This document shows, piece by piece, positions 17,536-26,143 of a stretch of DNA of 64,000 nt (position 1 is the first letter of the stretch; the number at the start of each line of letters is the position of its first letter). The stretch lies in contig NZ_LITT01000058.1 of the NCBI RefSeq assembly GCF_001636845.1, positions 62,001 to 126,000 on the forward strand. The letters are read 5' to 3'. Origin of the DNA: Clostridium ljungdahlii. GTDB lineage: Bacteria > Bacillota > Clostridia > Clostridiales > Clostridiaceae. The notes below the pieces were generated by a model, which saw only the letters and a program-made list of their open reading frames with translations, was not told the DNA's origin and ran no database searches. A program made the position numbers and the translations under genes.

Positions 17536-19443
17536 ATGAAGCATGTTGTAATAGGAACAGCGGGGCATATAGACCATGGAAAAACTGCACTTATAAGAGC
17601 TTTGACTGGAAGGGAAACTGATACTTTAAAAGAAGAGAAGGAAAGAGGAATATCCATAAACCTTGGATTTACTTTCTTTGATTTGCCATCAGGCAAAAAA
17701 GCTGGAATTATAGATGTACCTGGCCACGAAAAATTTATAAAAAATATGTTAGCTGGGATTAGTGGTATAGATTTGGTACTTATGGTGATTGCAGCAGATG
17801 AGGGAGTTATGCCACAAACTAGAGAGCACTTTGAAATACTTCAACTTTTAAATGTAAGTAAAGGTATTATCGTTGTTACTAAAATAGACCTAGTAGATGA
17901 AGAATGGTTGGGTATGGTAATAGAGGATATAAAGAAAGAGTTTAAAGGAACTTTTTTAGAGAATGCTCCCATATGCAAAGTTTCTTCTAAAACTAAAATT
18001 GGTTTAGATTCTCTGGCAAAAGAAATAGATAGACTTACAGAAGATGTTTCCCGTAAAGATATAAGAGGACATTTTAGGCTTCCTGTAGATAGAGTCTTTT
18101 CTATAAGTGGATTTGGCACAGTTGTAACGGGTACTGTAATTAGTGGAAGTATTAGAGAAGGTGAACAAGTACAAATATATCCTTCTAAAGTATTATGTAA
18201 AGTGAGAGGCATACAAATAAATGATAATCAGGTAAAAAAAGCTGAAGCAGGTGAAAGATGCGGAATAAATTTAGCTAATGTAAAAACTAGCAGTATAAAT
18301 AGGGGAGATGTCATATCATTAGAAAATTTAATGGAACCATCTCTCATGATAGATTGTAAATTACATTATTTAAAGAGTGCACCAAAACCTTTGAAGAATA
18401 GACAAAGGGTAAGGATTTACCATGGTACCAGTGAAATCATATGTAGGGTAGTGATACTTGATAAGAAGGAAGTAAATCCAGGAGAAGATTCTTACGTTCA
18501 ATTTAGATTAGAAAAGCAGCTTACTTCCCAGAGAAAAGATAGATTTGTAATAAGAAGCTATTCTCCTATGAGTACAATAGGTGGAGGAATTATAATAGAA
18601 CCTTCTGCTAAGAAAGCTAAAAGATTTAATGAGGAATGTATAGAAGGGTTAAGAATAAAAGAAAAAGGGAATACACAAAATATACTAGAAGGTGTCATTA
18701 AAAATTTAAGCGAAAGTTATCCTAAAGAAGAGGATATATTAAAAGCTTTGGGTAAAAACGAAGTCAGCATAAAGGATCAGTTGAAAAACCTGGTGGATAA
18801 TGGAACAATAATAATACTGAATGGAGGAGAAAAGACTGTATATCTTCATAAAGATTTTTTGAATGAAAAAATTGATGTATTAGAGGATATATTAGAAAAG
18901 TTTCATGAAGATAATCCTTTAAAAATAGGAATATCAAAAGAGGAAATTAAAAATAAAGTATTTGGAAAAAAAATTAAGCAAAAAATATATGATTGTATAA
19001 TGGAGTTTTTGGAAAATGAAAATGTTATAAATACTTACAAAAATTTTGTATCTCTAATAGATTTTCAACCTAAATACAATGATATGCAGAATGCTATTAG
19101 GAAAAATATACTGAGTGAGTTTAAAAAGCAAAAGTTTATTCCACCAAAGTACTCAGATTTAGAGAGTATGTGCAAGGATAAAAGATCATTTAAAATGGTA
19201 TTTGAATCTTTAGTTGATAGGGAGGACATAGTTAAAATTTCTGAGAATTTCTGGCTTCTCTCTGAGTACTATGAGAAAGCTAAAGATATTGTAATAAATT
19301 TTATAAAGGAGAATGGAAGCATATCAATTGCTGAGTTTAGAGACGAATTGCAAACGAGTAGAAAGTATGCTTTAGCACTTATGGAGCATTTTGACACTAT
19401 AAAGTTTACCAAGAGAATGGAAGATAAAAGAATCCTTTATTAA
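17536..19443 (+). CDS. selB: Selenocysteine-specific elongation factor SelB
   Basis: This translation factor brings Sec-tRNA(Sec) to UGA codons by binding the mRNA SECIS. It has 635 residues, the usual length. The G domain starts GTAGHIDHGKTALIRAL and includes DVPGHEKF and TKIDLVD. Two beta-barrel domains follow, then four winged helices from about residue 370 to the end that grip the SECIS hairpin (KNGSISIAEFRDELQ-type end). GGAGG lies upstream of the ATG. Its presence directly before tRNA-Sec supports the reading of selD as a selenoprotein. Confidence 0.96.
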   Translation: MKHVVIGTAGHIDHGKTALIRALTGRETDTLKEEKERGISINLGFTFFDLPSGKKAGIIDVPGHEKFIKNMLAGISGIDLVLMVIAADEGVMPQTREHFEILQLLNVSKGIIVVTKIDLVDEEWLGMVIEDIKKEFKGTFLENAPICKVSSKTKIGLDSLAKEIDRLTEDVSRKDIRGHFRLPVDRVFSISGFGTVVTGTVISGSIREGEQVQIYPSKVLCKVRGIQINDNQVKKAEAGERCGINLANVKTSSINRGDVISLENLMEPSLMIDCKLHYLKSAPKPLKNRQRVRIYHGTSEIICRVVILDKKEVNPGEDSYVQFRLEKQLTSQRKDRFVIRSYSPMSTIGGGIIIEPSAKKAKRFNEECIEGLRIKEKGNTQNILEGVIKNLSESYPKEEDILKALGKNEVSIKDQLKNLVDNGTIIILNGGEKTVYLHKDFLNEKIDVLEDILEKFHEDNPLKIGISKEEIKNKVFGKKIKQKIYDCIMEFLENENVINTYKNFVSLIDFQPKYNDMQNAIRKNILSEFKKQKFIPPKYSDLESMCKDKRSFKMVFESLVDREDIVKISENFWLLSEYYEKAKDIVINFIKENGSISIAEFRDELQTSRKYALALMEHFDTIKFTKRMEDKRILY

Positions 19444-19458
19444 CCACATATGAATTCG

Positions 19459-19487
19459 TTGACATTAGGTTTTGGTTTACTTATAAT
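19459..19487 (+). promoter_or_regulatory. Consensus promoter of tRNA-Sec
   Basis: TTGACA (19459-19464), a 17-base spacer and TATAAT (19482-19487) form a perfect sigma-A promoter, placed 20 bases before the tRNA. The tRNA can thus be made independently of selDAB. Confidence 0.88.
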
Positions 19488-19507
19488 AGTACTTGGTGAT
19501 TTGAAAT

Positions 19508-19604
19508 GGGAGTAGATAGGTGCTGGTGTGCCTGCCAGTCTTCAAAACTGTGTTGTCGTGCTAATACCACGATGGGTGAGTTCGATTCTCACATATTCCC
19601 GCCA
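19508..19604 (+). tRNA. selC: tRNA-Sec (anticodon UCA)
   Basis: This 97-base tRNA has an encoded CCA end. The long acceptor GGGAGTAG pairs with ATATTCCC apart from its last pair. The D stem has six pairs (AGGTGC/GTGCCT), typical of tRNA-Sec. The anticodon loop CTTCAAA gives UCA. The long variable arm is GTCGTG/CACGAT, and the T arm is GTGAG TTCGATT CTCAC. Confidence 0.96.
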
Positions 19605-19616
19605 GTTGATATTACA

Positions 19617-19660
19617 AGCTTTAGAAGAATTTACAAAATTCTTTTAAGGCCTTTTTATTT
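19617..19660 (+). terminator. Terminator after tRNA-Sec
   Basis: AGAAGAATTT and AAATTCTTTT pair around a short ACA-type loop, followed by AAGGCC and a T-rich run (CTTTTTATTTT). It closes the selenium cassette. Confidence 0.7.
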
Positions 19661-19750
19661 TGAGGAATTTTAGATTTCAAAAAACTTGTGATGATAGGAA
19701 ATGATACGTAATCTTCGATAATATATGCATTTAATCTCATGAGTACCTCT

Positions 19751-19773
19751 AATTTATACATTTTGTATAAATT
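19751..19773. promoter_or_regulatory. Perfect inverted repeat, possible operator
   Basis: AATTTATACA TTT TGTATAAATT is a perfect 10-bp inverted repeat. It stands alone upstream of the decayed transporter gene. It could be an operator for the lost gene or a weak terminator. The stretch 19774-20090 has no intact gene. Confidence 0.35.
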
Positions 19774-20099
19774 ATTTTTAAAAAAATGTACATTTTGCAA
19801 ATAGAATTACAAATTTCCATTTGCTATAATATAACTATATCAAATGGTTGATAAATTACAACGCTTTCTGCTGGTTTTTCTGTTACCTATACGATAATAA
19901 AAAATGTATAAATTCAGTCAGGAGAATTAGAGATTATGGCATATCCTTTCAATTGATGCAACAGATATATATCCTGATTAGAGTTGTGAATAGCTGATGG
20001 GGTACATTTCCCTAATATAAATGTTTAATAGGACTTTTTTCGGTGTAGGATGATGAACATATCATATCCAAAAATATTGTAAAAGCACCCAATCTGATT

Positions 20100-20617
20100 T
20101 TATGACTCTTGCTGCGTTATTTTTATCAACTATGTGTACAATGGGTGATATGGTCGTGATACCTATTGTAAGTAATTTATATTAGGTATTAAAAATGATA
20201 ATTTAGTCAATGCTATTATCGGTGGATCATCCATAATAGGTGTTATTTTTTGCTTTATTGGCAGTGCTTTAGTAGACAGAATAAACAAAAATACATTGAT
20301 GATTGTCAGCTTTGTCTTGTTGACGTTTACTTCTGTCTTTGACAGTGTAATTGTTAACGATTACTATATGTTGGCATGCCATTTGATTGTTATGGGTGTC
20401 ACATTGGGATTAGAAGTAGTACCGAAAAATATTCAGGGTACAGCAATTGGTATAATGGGTGTGGCAAACGCAATTGCATCATTTTTTTGTACATATGCAG
20501 TTAATGGCCAATACTAGGTGTGATTTGTCTTGTGGCTGGTGTATTTGCCGTGATTGGATTTATTAAAAGTGGAAAAAGTTTGGATGAAAAGCATAAGGTA
20601 CAAATCAAAGAAGTTTA
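20100..20617 (+). pseudogene. MFS transporter remnant
   Basis: Pieces of one membrane transporter are readable in different frames: MTLAALFLSTMCTMGDMVV and VIPIVSNLY near 20102-20185, then NAIIGGSSIIGVIFCFIGSA and VDRINKNTLM around 20208-20300, then a stretch that stays open to 20517 (VPKNIQGTAIGIMGVANAIA), and after a frame change near 20512 GVICLVAGVFAVIGFIKSGK with a charged tail ending at 20617. These look like helices and the last loop of a major facilitator. Stops and frameshifts rule out a working product. Its place right before the methyltransferase genes suggests a former substrate uptake protein of that pathway, which is inference. Confidence 0.7.
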
Positions 20618-20680
20618 AAGTATTGTAGTATTAATTGATATAATTGTAACTTAAAGTAAATGTTTAAAGGGGTGTATATT

Positions 20681-21484
20681 ATGATAATAATTGGTGAAAA
20701 AATTAATGGAGCGATTCCTTCCACAGGTAAAGCCATTGCAGCAAAGGATGCAGAATTCATAAGAAATCTTGCAATAAAGCAAACAGAAGCAGGTGCAGAT
20801 TTTATTGATGTTTGTGCTTCAGTAGATGATGACATCGAACTGGAAACAATGAAATGGCTTATAGACATTGTACAGGATGCAACTGATGTGCCAATTGCAG
20901 TGGATAGTCCTAACGTCCACACATGCGTAGAAGCCATGAAATATTGTAAAAAGCCAGGCCTTTTCAATTCCGTGTCAATGGAAGGGGACAAGATTGATGT
21001 AGCATTCCCTGCAATCGCTGATACAAAATGGGAGTGTGTTGCTCTCTTGAACAGCGACAAAGGAATCCCTAAAACTGCTAAAGACCGTTTGGATGTATTT
21101 ACAGATTTAATGGCAAAAGTAAAAGAATATAACATTGATCCATCTAGGATGCATATTGATCCCTTGATTGAAATGCTATGTACATCAGAAGAAGGGATTA
21201 CCATGATAACCGAAGTTATGAAGAAAATCAAAGAATTGTATCCTACGATTCATGTCGTTGGAGCTGTTAGTAATATCTCCTTTAATATTCCAGCTAGGAA
21301 AATTGTCAATCAGGCATTTGCAGTATTGGCTATGAATGCAGGAATGGACAGCTTTATTCTTGATCCATTAAATCAGGATTTAATAGGAATGTTGTTTGCA
21401 ACAGAAGCACTATTAGGTGAAGACGAGTACTGCATGGAATATATTAGAGCATACAGAGAAGGAATATTTGGTAAAAAGAAATAA
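20681..21484 (+). CDS. Methyltetrahydrofolate-corrinoid methyltransferase (MT II)
   Basis: This 267-residue TIM-barrel pterin-binding enzyme moves a methyl group between a corrinoid protein and tetrahydrofolate. Recognisable parts are IIIGEKINGAIP, the GADFIDVCAS segment of the pterin site, VPIAVDSPN, NSVSMEGD and GAVSNISFNIPAR, as in AcsE, MtgA and MtvA proteins. AAAGGGGTG lies before the ATG at 20681; an upstream ATG at 20660 has no ribosome site. It is followed by the corrinoid carrier and the substrate methyltransferase, so in this cluster it should be the second step, loading methyl-THF into the Wood-Ljungdahl pathway. Confidence 0.88.
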   Translation: MIIIGEKINGAIPSTGKAIAAKDAEFIRNLAIKQTEAGADFIDVCASVDDDIELETMKWLIDIVQDATDVPIAVDSPNVHTCVEAMKYCKKPGLFNSVSMEGDKIDVAFPAIADTKWECVALLNSDKGIPKTAKDRLDVFTDLMAKVKEYNIDPSRMHIDPLIEMLCTSEEGITMITEVMKKIKELYPTIHVVGAVSNISFNIPARKIVNQAFAVLAMNAGMDSFILDPLNQDLIGMLFATEALLGEDEYCMEYIRAYREGIFGKKK

Positions 21485-21539
21485 TTATATAAAGTAATAA
21501 GGAGAAATAATTATATAAAACAATAGGGAGGAAAAGATA

Positions 21540-22172
21540 ATGTCTAAAATTGAAGAAGTAAAAGTTAATTTAGAGGCAGGTAAAACTAAACTTATTAAAG
21601 GATTGGTGCAGGAAGCACTAGATGAGGGAAGCAAAGCAGAAGATATACTTCAAGCTATGATTGACTCAATGGGTGTTGTAGGCGATAAGTTCTCCACAGG
21701 AGAAATATTCGTACCTGAAATGCTAATAGCAGCAAAAGCAATGTCAAGAGGCGTAGAAGTGCTTAAACCTCATCTTGCAAGCGGGTCTTCAGCTTCTTTA
21801 GGCACATGTATTATTGGAACAGTCGCAGGTGATTTGCATGATATTGGAAAAAATCTGGTTGCAATGATGATGGAAAGTACTGGATTTAAAATAGTAGACC
21901 TTGGCGTAGATGTACCTGATGCTAAATTTGTTGAAGCAGTTAAGGCAAATGAAGATGTAAAAATAGTAGCATGTTCAGCACTTCTTACTACAACAATGGC
22001 AGCTTTGAAGAAAACAGTTAAGACTTTAAGAGAAAGTGGATTAAAAGGATTTAAGATAATGGTTGGTGGTGCTCCTGTAACGGCTGAATTTGCGGCTTCA
22101 ATAGGGGCAGATGCATATACGCCTGATGCAGGTAGTGCTGCAATTAAGGCTAAAGAATTGGCAACGGCATAA
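21540..22172 (+). CDS. Corrinoid methyl-carrier protein
   Basis: This 210-residue carrier has an N-terminal helical cap (about 1-85, with a FSTGEIFVPEMLIAAKAM segment) and a Rossmann cobalamin-binding domain. The base-off motif DxHxxG is DLHDIG, with His100 as lower cobalt ligand. GGAPVTAEFAASIGAD is the second B12 segment. It is related to MtaC, MtbC and MtvC. GGGAGGAAAAG precedes the ATG. It sits between the two methyltransferases, the arrangement of acetogen O-demethylase or methanogen-type methyl transfer operons. Confidence 0.92.
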   Translation: MSKIEEVKVNLEAGKTKLIKGLVQEALDEGSKAEDILQAMIDSMGVVGDKFSTGEIFVPEMLIAAKAMSRGVEVLKPHLASGSSASLGTCIIGTVAGDLHDIGKNLVAMMMESTGFKIVDLGVDVPDAKFVEAVKANEDVKIVACSALLTTTMAALKKTVKTLRESGLKGFKIMVGGAPVTAEFAASIGADAYTPDAGSAAIKAKELATA

Positions 22173-22206
22173 ATATATCATAAATAATATAAGGAGGTAT
22201 TGATGT

Positions 22207-23184
22207 ATGTTAACTAAAAGACAGAATTTACTCGAAACTATTAAAGGTGGGAATCCAGATCGTTTTGTTAATCAATATGAATTTTTGAATATGATCATGG
22301 AGATGCCTATAGGAGTTAAGTCCCAATACGGTGGTGTTTGGAAAGATGATTGGGGAATAACGTGGCAATGGCCAGAAGGTCAACTTGGTGCGTTCCCTGT
22401 ACATGATGCCGAACACATAGTTTTAAAGGATATTACTGAATGGAAGAAATACGTTAAAATTCCTGAAATTAAGACTTCCGATGAAGCTTGGGGTCCAGCT
22501 ATTGATCATGTCAATTCTGTCGACCGTAACGAGGAATTTGTGGCACCTTTCTATGCTCCAGGTGTCTTTGAAATGACACATCATCTTATGGGTATGGAAA
22601 ATGCCTTAATGGCTTTATATGAAGAGCCTGAAGCTATGCATGAGTTAATTGATGCCATTACGCAGCATGAACTAGATGTTGCAAAAGTGATAGTTGAAAA
22701 ACTTCATCCGGATTGCATTTTTCATCATGATGACTGGGGCAGCCAAAAAAATTCTTTTATCGCTCCTAAAATGTTTGAAGAGTTCTTTTTCCCAGCTTAT
22801 AAAAAAATCTATGGTTACTATAAAGCCAATGGTGTTGAATTGATTGTTCACCATAGTGATTCTTATGCCGCTAACCTGGTTCCATATATGGTCGAATTGG
22901 GCATTGATATCTGGCAAGGTACTATGAATACTAATAACATTCCTGAACTGATCAAGCAATATGGTGGAAAAATATCCTTTATGGGAGGGCTCCACAGCGG
23001 TTTGATTGATTTTCCGGATTGGACACTTGAAAATTGTATCAAACATGTGGAAGAAGCTTGCAAAGCTAATGGAAAGAAATACTTTATTCCATGCCTGACT
23101 GCGGGTTTACCTGCAGGGTATTTTCCAAATGTATATGAGACAGTAAGTAAGGCAATAGATGAAATGAGTAAAAAAATGTTTTAA
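22207..23184 (+). CDS. UroD-family methyltransferase (MT I, O-demethylase type)
   Basis: This 325-residue protein of the uroporphyrinogen decarboxylase superfamily is in the branch used for corrinoid methyl transfer (MtaA, MtvB, OdmB) rather than haem synthesis. It begins MLTKRQNLLETIKGGNPDRF. The zinc/substrate region has HHSDSYAANLVPYM and GIDIWQGTMNTNNI, followed by FMGGLHSGLID. AAGGAGGT precedes the ATG. As the third gene of the cluster it should demethylate the external donor. In acetogens UroD-type MT I act on methoxylated aromatics, but the actual donor (aryl ether, methylated amine or other) cannot be read from sequence. Confidence 0.85.
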   Translation: MLTKRQNLLETIKGGNPDRFVNQYEFLNMIMEMPIGVKSQYGGVWKDDWGITWQWPEGQLGAFPVHDAEHIVLKDITEWKKYVKIPEIKTSDEAWGPAIDHVNSVDRNEEFVAPFYAPGVFEMTHHLMGMENALMALYEEPEAMHELIDAITQHELDVAKVIVEKLHPDCIFHHDDWGSQKNSFIAPKMFEEFFFPAYKKIYGYYKANGVELIVHHSDSYAANLVPYMVELGIDIWQGTMNTNNIPELIKQYGGKISFMGGLHSGLIDFPDWTLENCIKHVEEACKANGKKYFIPCLTAGLPAGYFPNVYETVSKAIDEMSKKMF

Positions 23185-23220
23185 GGTACATAACTGAGAT
23201 AAAACATTTTTGTTGTAAAT

Positions 23221-23270
23221 AAAAAACATTTTGGATCAATGTTAAAATAAATTAATCCAAAATGTTTTTT
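23221..23270 (+). terminator. Terminator after the methyltransferase operon
   Basis: AAAAAACATTTTGGAT (23221-23236) and ATCCAAAATGTTTTTT (23255-23270) form a 16-bp perfect stem ending in a T run. It separates the three structural genes from the activator gene. Confidence 0.85.
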
Positions 23271-23413
23271 ATGCAAAAAAGAAGTTAATTATCTTATATC
23301 ACCATTTTCCATTAATGACATTTCAATCACTCCATAGGTTCCGCACATTCCATAAGTCAGTTCAAGTAGAATATAATTATATTTAAAGAAAAATACTTCA
23401 TAGGAGGAATTAC

Positions 23414-25237
23414 ATGAATATTTTCAATAAGAAATTTGAACTTATTATTAATTCAGAAAAAGGTAAAGATATCATAAAGGTTAAACCAGGGGAAAATTTA
23501 TTTAATGTATTAATGGATAACAGAATATTTATAGATAGTCCCTGCAATGGAAAAGGAATTTGTGGAAAATGTAAAGTTAAAGTAGTAAAAGGATTAAAAG
23601 AACCTACTCCACTTGATACAAAACATTTAACTAAAGAAGAGTTAGAAAGTGGATTTAGGTTATCCTGTAATTTGACTATAAATGAAGATTTAGAAATAGT
23701 ACTTTTAGAAAAGAATAAAGATATGGAAGTATTAATAAATGGGACAGAACAGCAATATACTCTAGATACTGTAGTGGAAAAAAAATATTTAGTAATTGAG
23801 AAACCATCCATTAATGATCAACGAGATGATTATAGAAGGTTAAGTGATGCTTGTGAAAGTGATGGTTTACTCATTGGGTTACAATATTTACCCCAAATAA
23901 GTGATTTGTTAAGAGGAGCTGATTTTAATGTTACCGCATCACTTTATAAGAATCGTCTTTTACATTTAGAAAACGGTAACTGCTTGCAACAAAACTATGG
24001 ACTGGCTGTAGATATAGGTACAACTACTATAGTAATCTATTTATTAAATCTAAATGATGGGAAAGTAATAGATATAGATTCAAGAGTTAATAACCAGAGA
24101 AGCTATGGGGTTGATGTGGTTTCAAGAATAAATTTTACTATTGAGAATCCAAAAGGATTAGGTATATTGAAGGACAATATTGTAAGTCAGCTCAATGATA
24201 TGATAGAACTGTTATGTAAAAAAAATAACATAAGTGAAGATAACATATATGATATAGTTATTGTTGGAAACACTATTATGATTCATCTACTACTTGGACT
24301 TCCATGTGAAAATATAACTAGGTCACCATATATTCCAGTGGTTACAAAGGCACTGGAGCTTGAAGCTAAGGAGATTGGAATTAAGACTAAAGGTATGGTA
24401 AGCTTACTTCCTAGTATATCAGCTTTTGTGGGAAGTGATATAACTGCTGGTATATTATCCTGTGGTATGTTAAATTCAGAAAAATACTCATTATTATTAG
24501 ACCTTGGAACTAATGGAGAAATTGCACTAGGCAATAAAAACGAAGTAGTAACTTGCTCTACGGCTGCTGGACCAGCTTTTGAAGGTACAAATATTAAGTA
24601 TGGAATAGGTGCCGTAAAAGGAGCTATAAGCAAGGTTGATTTATCAAGGAATAAAATATATGAAACAATAGGAAATGAAAGGCCCTGCGGAATATGCGGT
24701 TCAGGAGTGTTGGATGCTGTCGCACAATTTGTGAAGTTTGGAATATTAGATGAAACAGGTAGAATGGTTGGAAAGGACGAAGTGGAAAACGAGGATTATC
24801 AGAATAGGATTGTTGATATAGATAATATGAGACAGTTTATGCTAGTACAAAATAGTATACATGAGGAAAGTATTAGCTTTACACAAAAGGATGTACGAGA
24901 AGTTCAATTAGCAAAGGCTGCTGTATGTGCTGGCATCAAAATACTTTTAAAAGAAAAGAACATAAACTTTAATGAAATAGAAAAAGTGTACATTGGCGGC
25001 GGATTTGGTAATTATATGGATATAGAAAGTTCTGTTGACATAGGCATGATACCCAAAGAGCTCAAGGGTAAAATTGAATCTGTTGGTAACTGTGCAGGGG
25101 GTGGAGCTAAATTATATTTGCTATCAAAACGAATAAGAGAGAATGCAGTAGATATTATTAATAAAACGACATATATAGAGTTATCAAAAAGAAAAGATTT
25201 TCAAGAATATTTTATAGATTCTATGATACTGGATTAA
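23414..25237 (+). CDS. Corrinoid-reductive activator (RACo / ASKHA, 2Fe-2S)
   Basis: This 607-residue protein performs ATP-driven reduction of inactive Co(II) corrinoid back to Co(I). An N-terminal plant-type ferredoxin domain has the cluster ligands Cys44, Cys50, Cys53 and Cys85 (Cx5Cx2C...C). A linker follows, then an ASKHA ATPase half with AVDIGTTTIVIYLL, LLLDLGTNGEIALG, SAAGPAFEG-like ACSTAAGPAFEG, CGSGVLDAV and YIGGGFGNYMD. The order matches RACo and O-demethylase activating enzymes. AGGAGG precedes the ATG. Together with the three genes upstream it gives the full four-component methyl-transfer system, with its own transcript. Confidence 0.92.
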   Translation: MNIFNKKFELIINSEKGKDIIKVKPGENLFNVLMDNRIFIDSPCNGKGICGKCKVKVVKGLKEPTPLDTKHLTKEELESGFRLSCNLTINEDLEIVLLEKNKDMEVLINGTEQQYTLDTVVEKKYLVIEKPSINDQRDDYRRLSDACESDGLLIGLQYLPQISDLLRGADFNVTASLYKNRLLHLENGNCLQQNYGLAVDIGTTTIVIYLLNLNDGKVIDIDSRVNNQRSYGVDVVSRINFTIENPKGLGILKDNIVSQLNDMIELLCKKNNISEDNIYDIVIVGNTIMIHLLLGLPCENITRSPYIPVVTKALELEAKEIGIKTKGMVSLLPSISAFVGSDITAGILSCGMLNSEKYSLLLDLGTNGEIALGNKNEVVTCSTAAGPAFEGTNIKYGIGAVKGAISKVDLSRNKIYETIGNERPCGICGSGVLDAVAQFVKFGILDETGRMVGKDEVENEDYQNRIVDIDNMRQFMLVQNSIHEESISFTQKDVREVQLAKAAVCAGIKILLKEKNINFNEIEKVYIGGGFGNYMDIESSVDIGMIPKELKGKIESVGNCAGGGAKLYLLSKRIRENAVDIINKTTYIELSKRKDFQEYFIDSMILD

Positions 25238-25331
25238 GGCATTTGAAAGAAAATAGCAAGTCAAAGATGCGACGAATATTTTTTATCAGACAAGGAGGCA
25301 GGTTCCTTAGATAGTGAATCCTACCTCTAAT

Positions 25332-25874
25332 TTAAAGCATTTTAACAAGAATAGCGGCCATATCTTTAGGAGAAACAATCATGTCATCTTTCAACCACTG
25401 TTGTATTACTCCAATACAGCCTGATATAGCGAAAGGCATAACATAGTGAGCTTCAGCTTCTGAGGATGTAGTATCCAGTGGAATCTGGCAGTGTTTTATA
25501 GCATTTTTAAGCTTTTCTATAAAAGCATAGTCCCCATCATGCACAAGAAATATCTTGGACATTTCAGCATTAGTTTGTATGAACTCAAATAGATATATAA
25601 AAAAGGATAGTAAGTCATCATAGGTGGTAGCTTTTTTTGAAAATTTGTCATAGGCTTCACTGAAATCATTAATCAGTTCAGTTTCGACTTTATCTACCAT
25701 ATCAAATATATCTTTATAGTAAAGATAAAAAGTTGATCTATTAACATCTGCTAAGTCTGTAAGTTCCTTTACTGTAATATTATTAATCTTCTTTTTAGAT
25801 ATAAGTTTTGTCAAGGCTTGAAGTAGAGCCTTTTTAGTTTTTCTCACACGCCTATCAAGTTTTTTTCCCTCCAT
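25332..25874 (-). CDS. TetR family repressor
   Basis: This 180-residue regulator has an N-terminal TetR helix-turn-helix (about residues 10-55: TKKALLQALTKLISKK, then INNITVKELTDLADVNRSTFYLYYKD). The C-terminal domain is a ligand-binding helical bundle without a recognisable ligand motif. The start chosen is the ATG with GGAGGG 7 bases upstream; a start 27 bases further up is possible, and the two ATG-GAGGG units form a short direct repeat. It is divergent from the RND efflux genes and probably represses them and itself. A TTATTCAAC/GTTGAATAA inverted repeat lies in the gap. Confidence 0.9.
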   Translation of the reverse strand: MEGKKLDRRVRKTKKALLQALTKLISKKKINNITVKELTDLADVNRSTFYLYYKDIFDMVDKVETELINDFSEAYDKFSKKATTYDDLLSFFIYLFEFIQTNAEMSKIFLVHDGDYAFIEKLKNAIKHCQIPLDTTSSEAEAHYVMPFAISGCIGVIQQWLKDDMIVSPKDMAAILVKML

Positions 25875-25904
25875 AAAAACCCTCCATAAAAAATATTTCA
25901 ATAG

Positions 25905-25938
25905 TTATTCAACACATGTCTATTATTATGTTGAATAA
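25905..25938. promoter_or_regulatory. Candidate TetR operator
   Basis: TTATTCAAC (25905-25913) and its exact inverse GTTGAATAA (25930-25938) lie 16 bases apart in the space between tetR and the efflux genes. This placement fits an autoregulatory operator. A related half-site ATACAAC lies near 25973. Confidence 0.55.
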
Positions 25939-26143
25939 CCGACAAAAGAGCAATAGATTAATGATTGAAGTTATACAACACACATTTTATAATAAACGCA
26001 TGTCGATAAAAGTACAAGTGTCTTATTACTGATATTGTTTGTTCCAGTAGTCAATTCACAATTAAGGATAATTCTCTGTTGTCGAAGAAAATCTAAAAAT
26101 CTACTGAAATTTTGAATTGTGTTTAAGCTAAAGGAGGTATAAC

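Noticed and set aside
19796-19830. Promoter TTGCAA...TATAAT before the MFS remnant
   Set aside because: The spacer is 23 bases, too long for a sigma-A promoter; only the TATAAT is convincing.
20100-20617. Internal stops in the MFS remnant as selenocysteine codons
   Set aside because: The breaks include TAG and TAA codons and frame changes, and no SECIS-like hairpin follows; it is a decayed gene.
22207-23184. Uroporphyrinogen decarboxylase of haem synthesis (HemE)
   Set aside because: The protein has the fold, but it sits between a corrinoid carrier and a corrinoid activator and lacks haem-pathway neighbours; the methyltransferase branch fits better.
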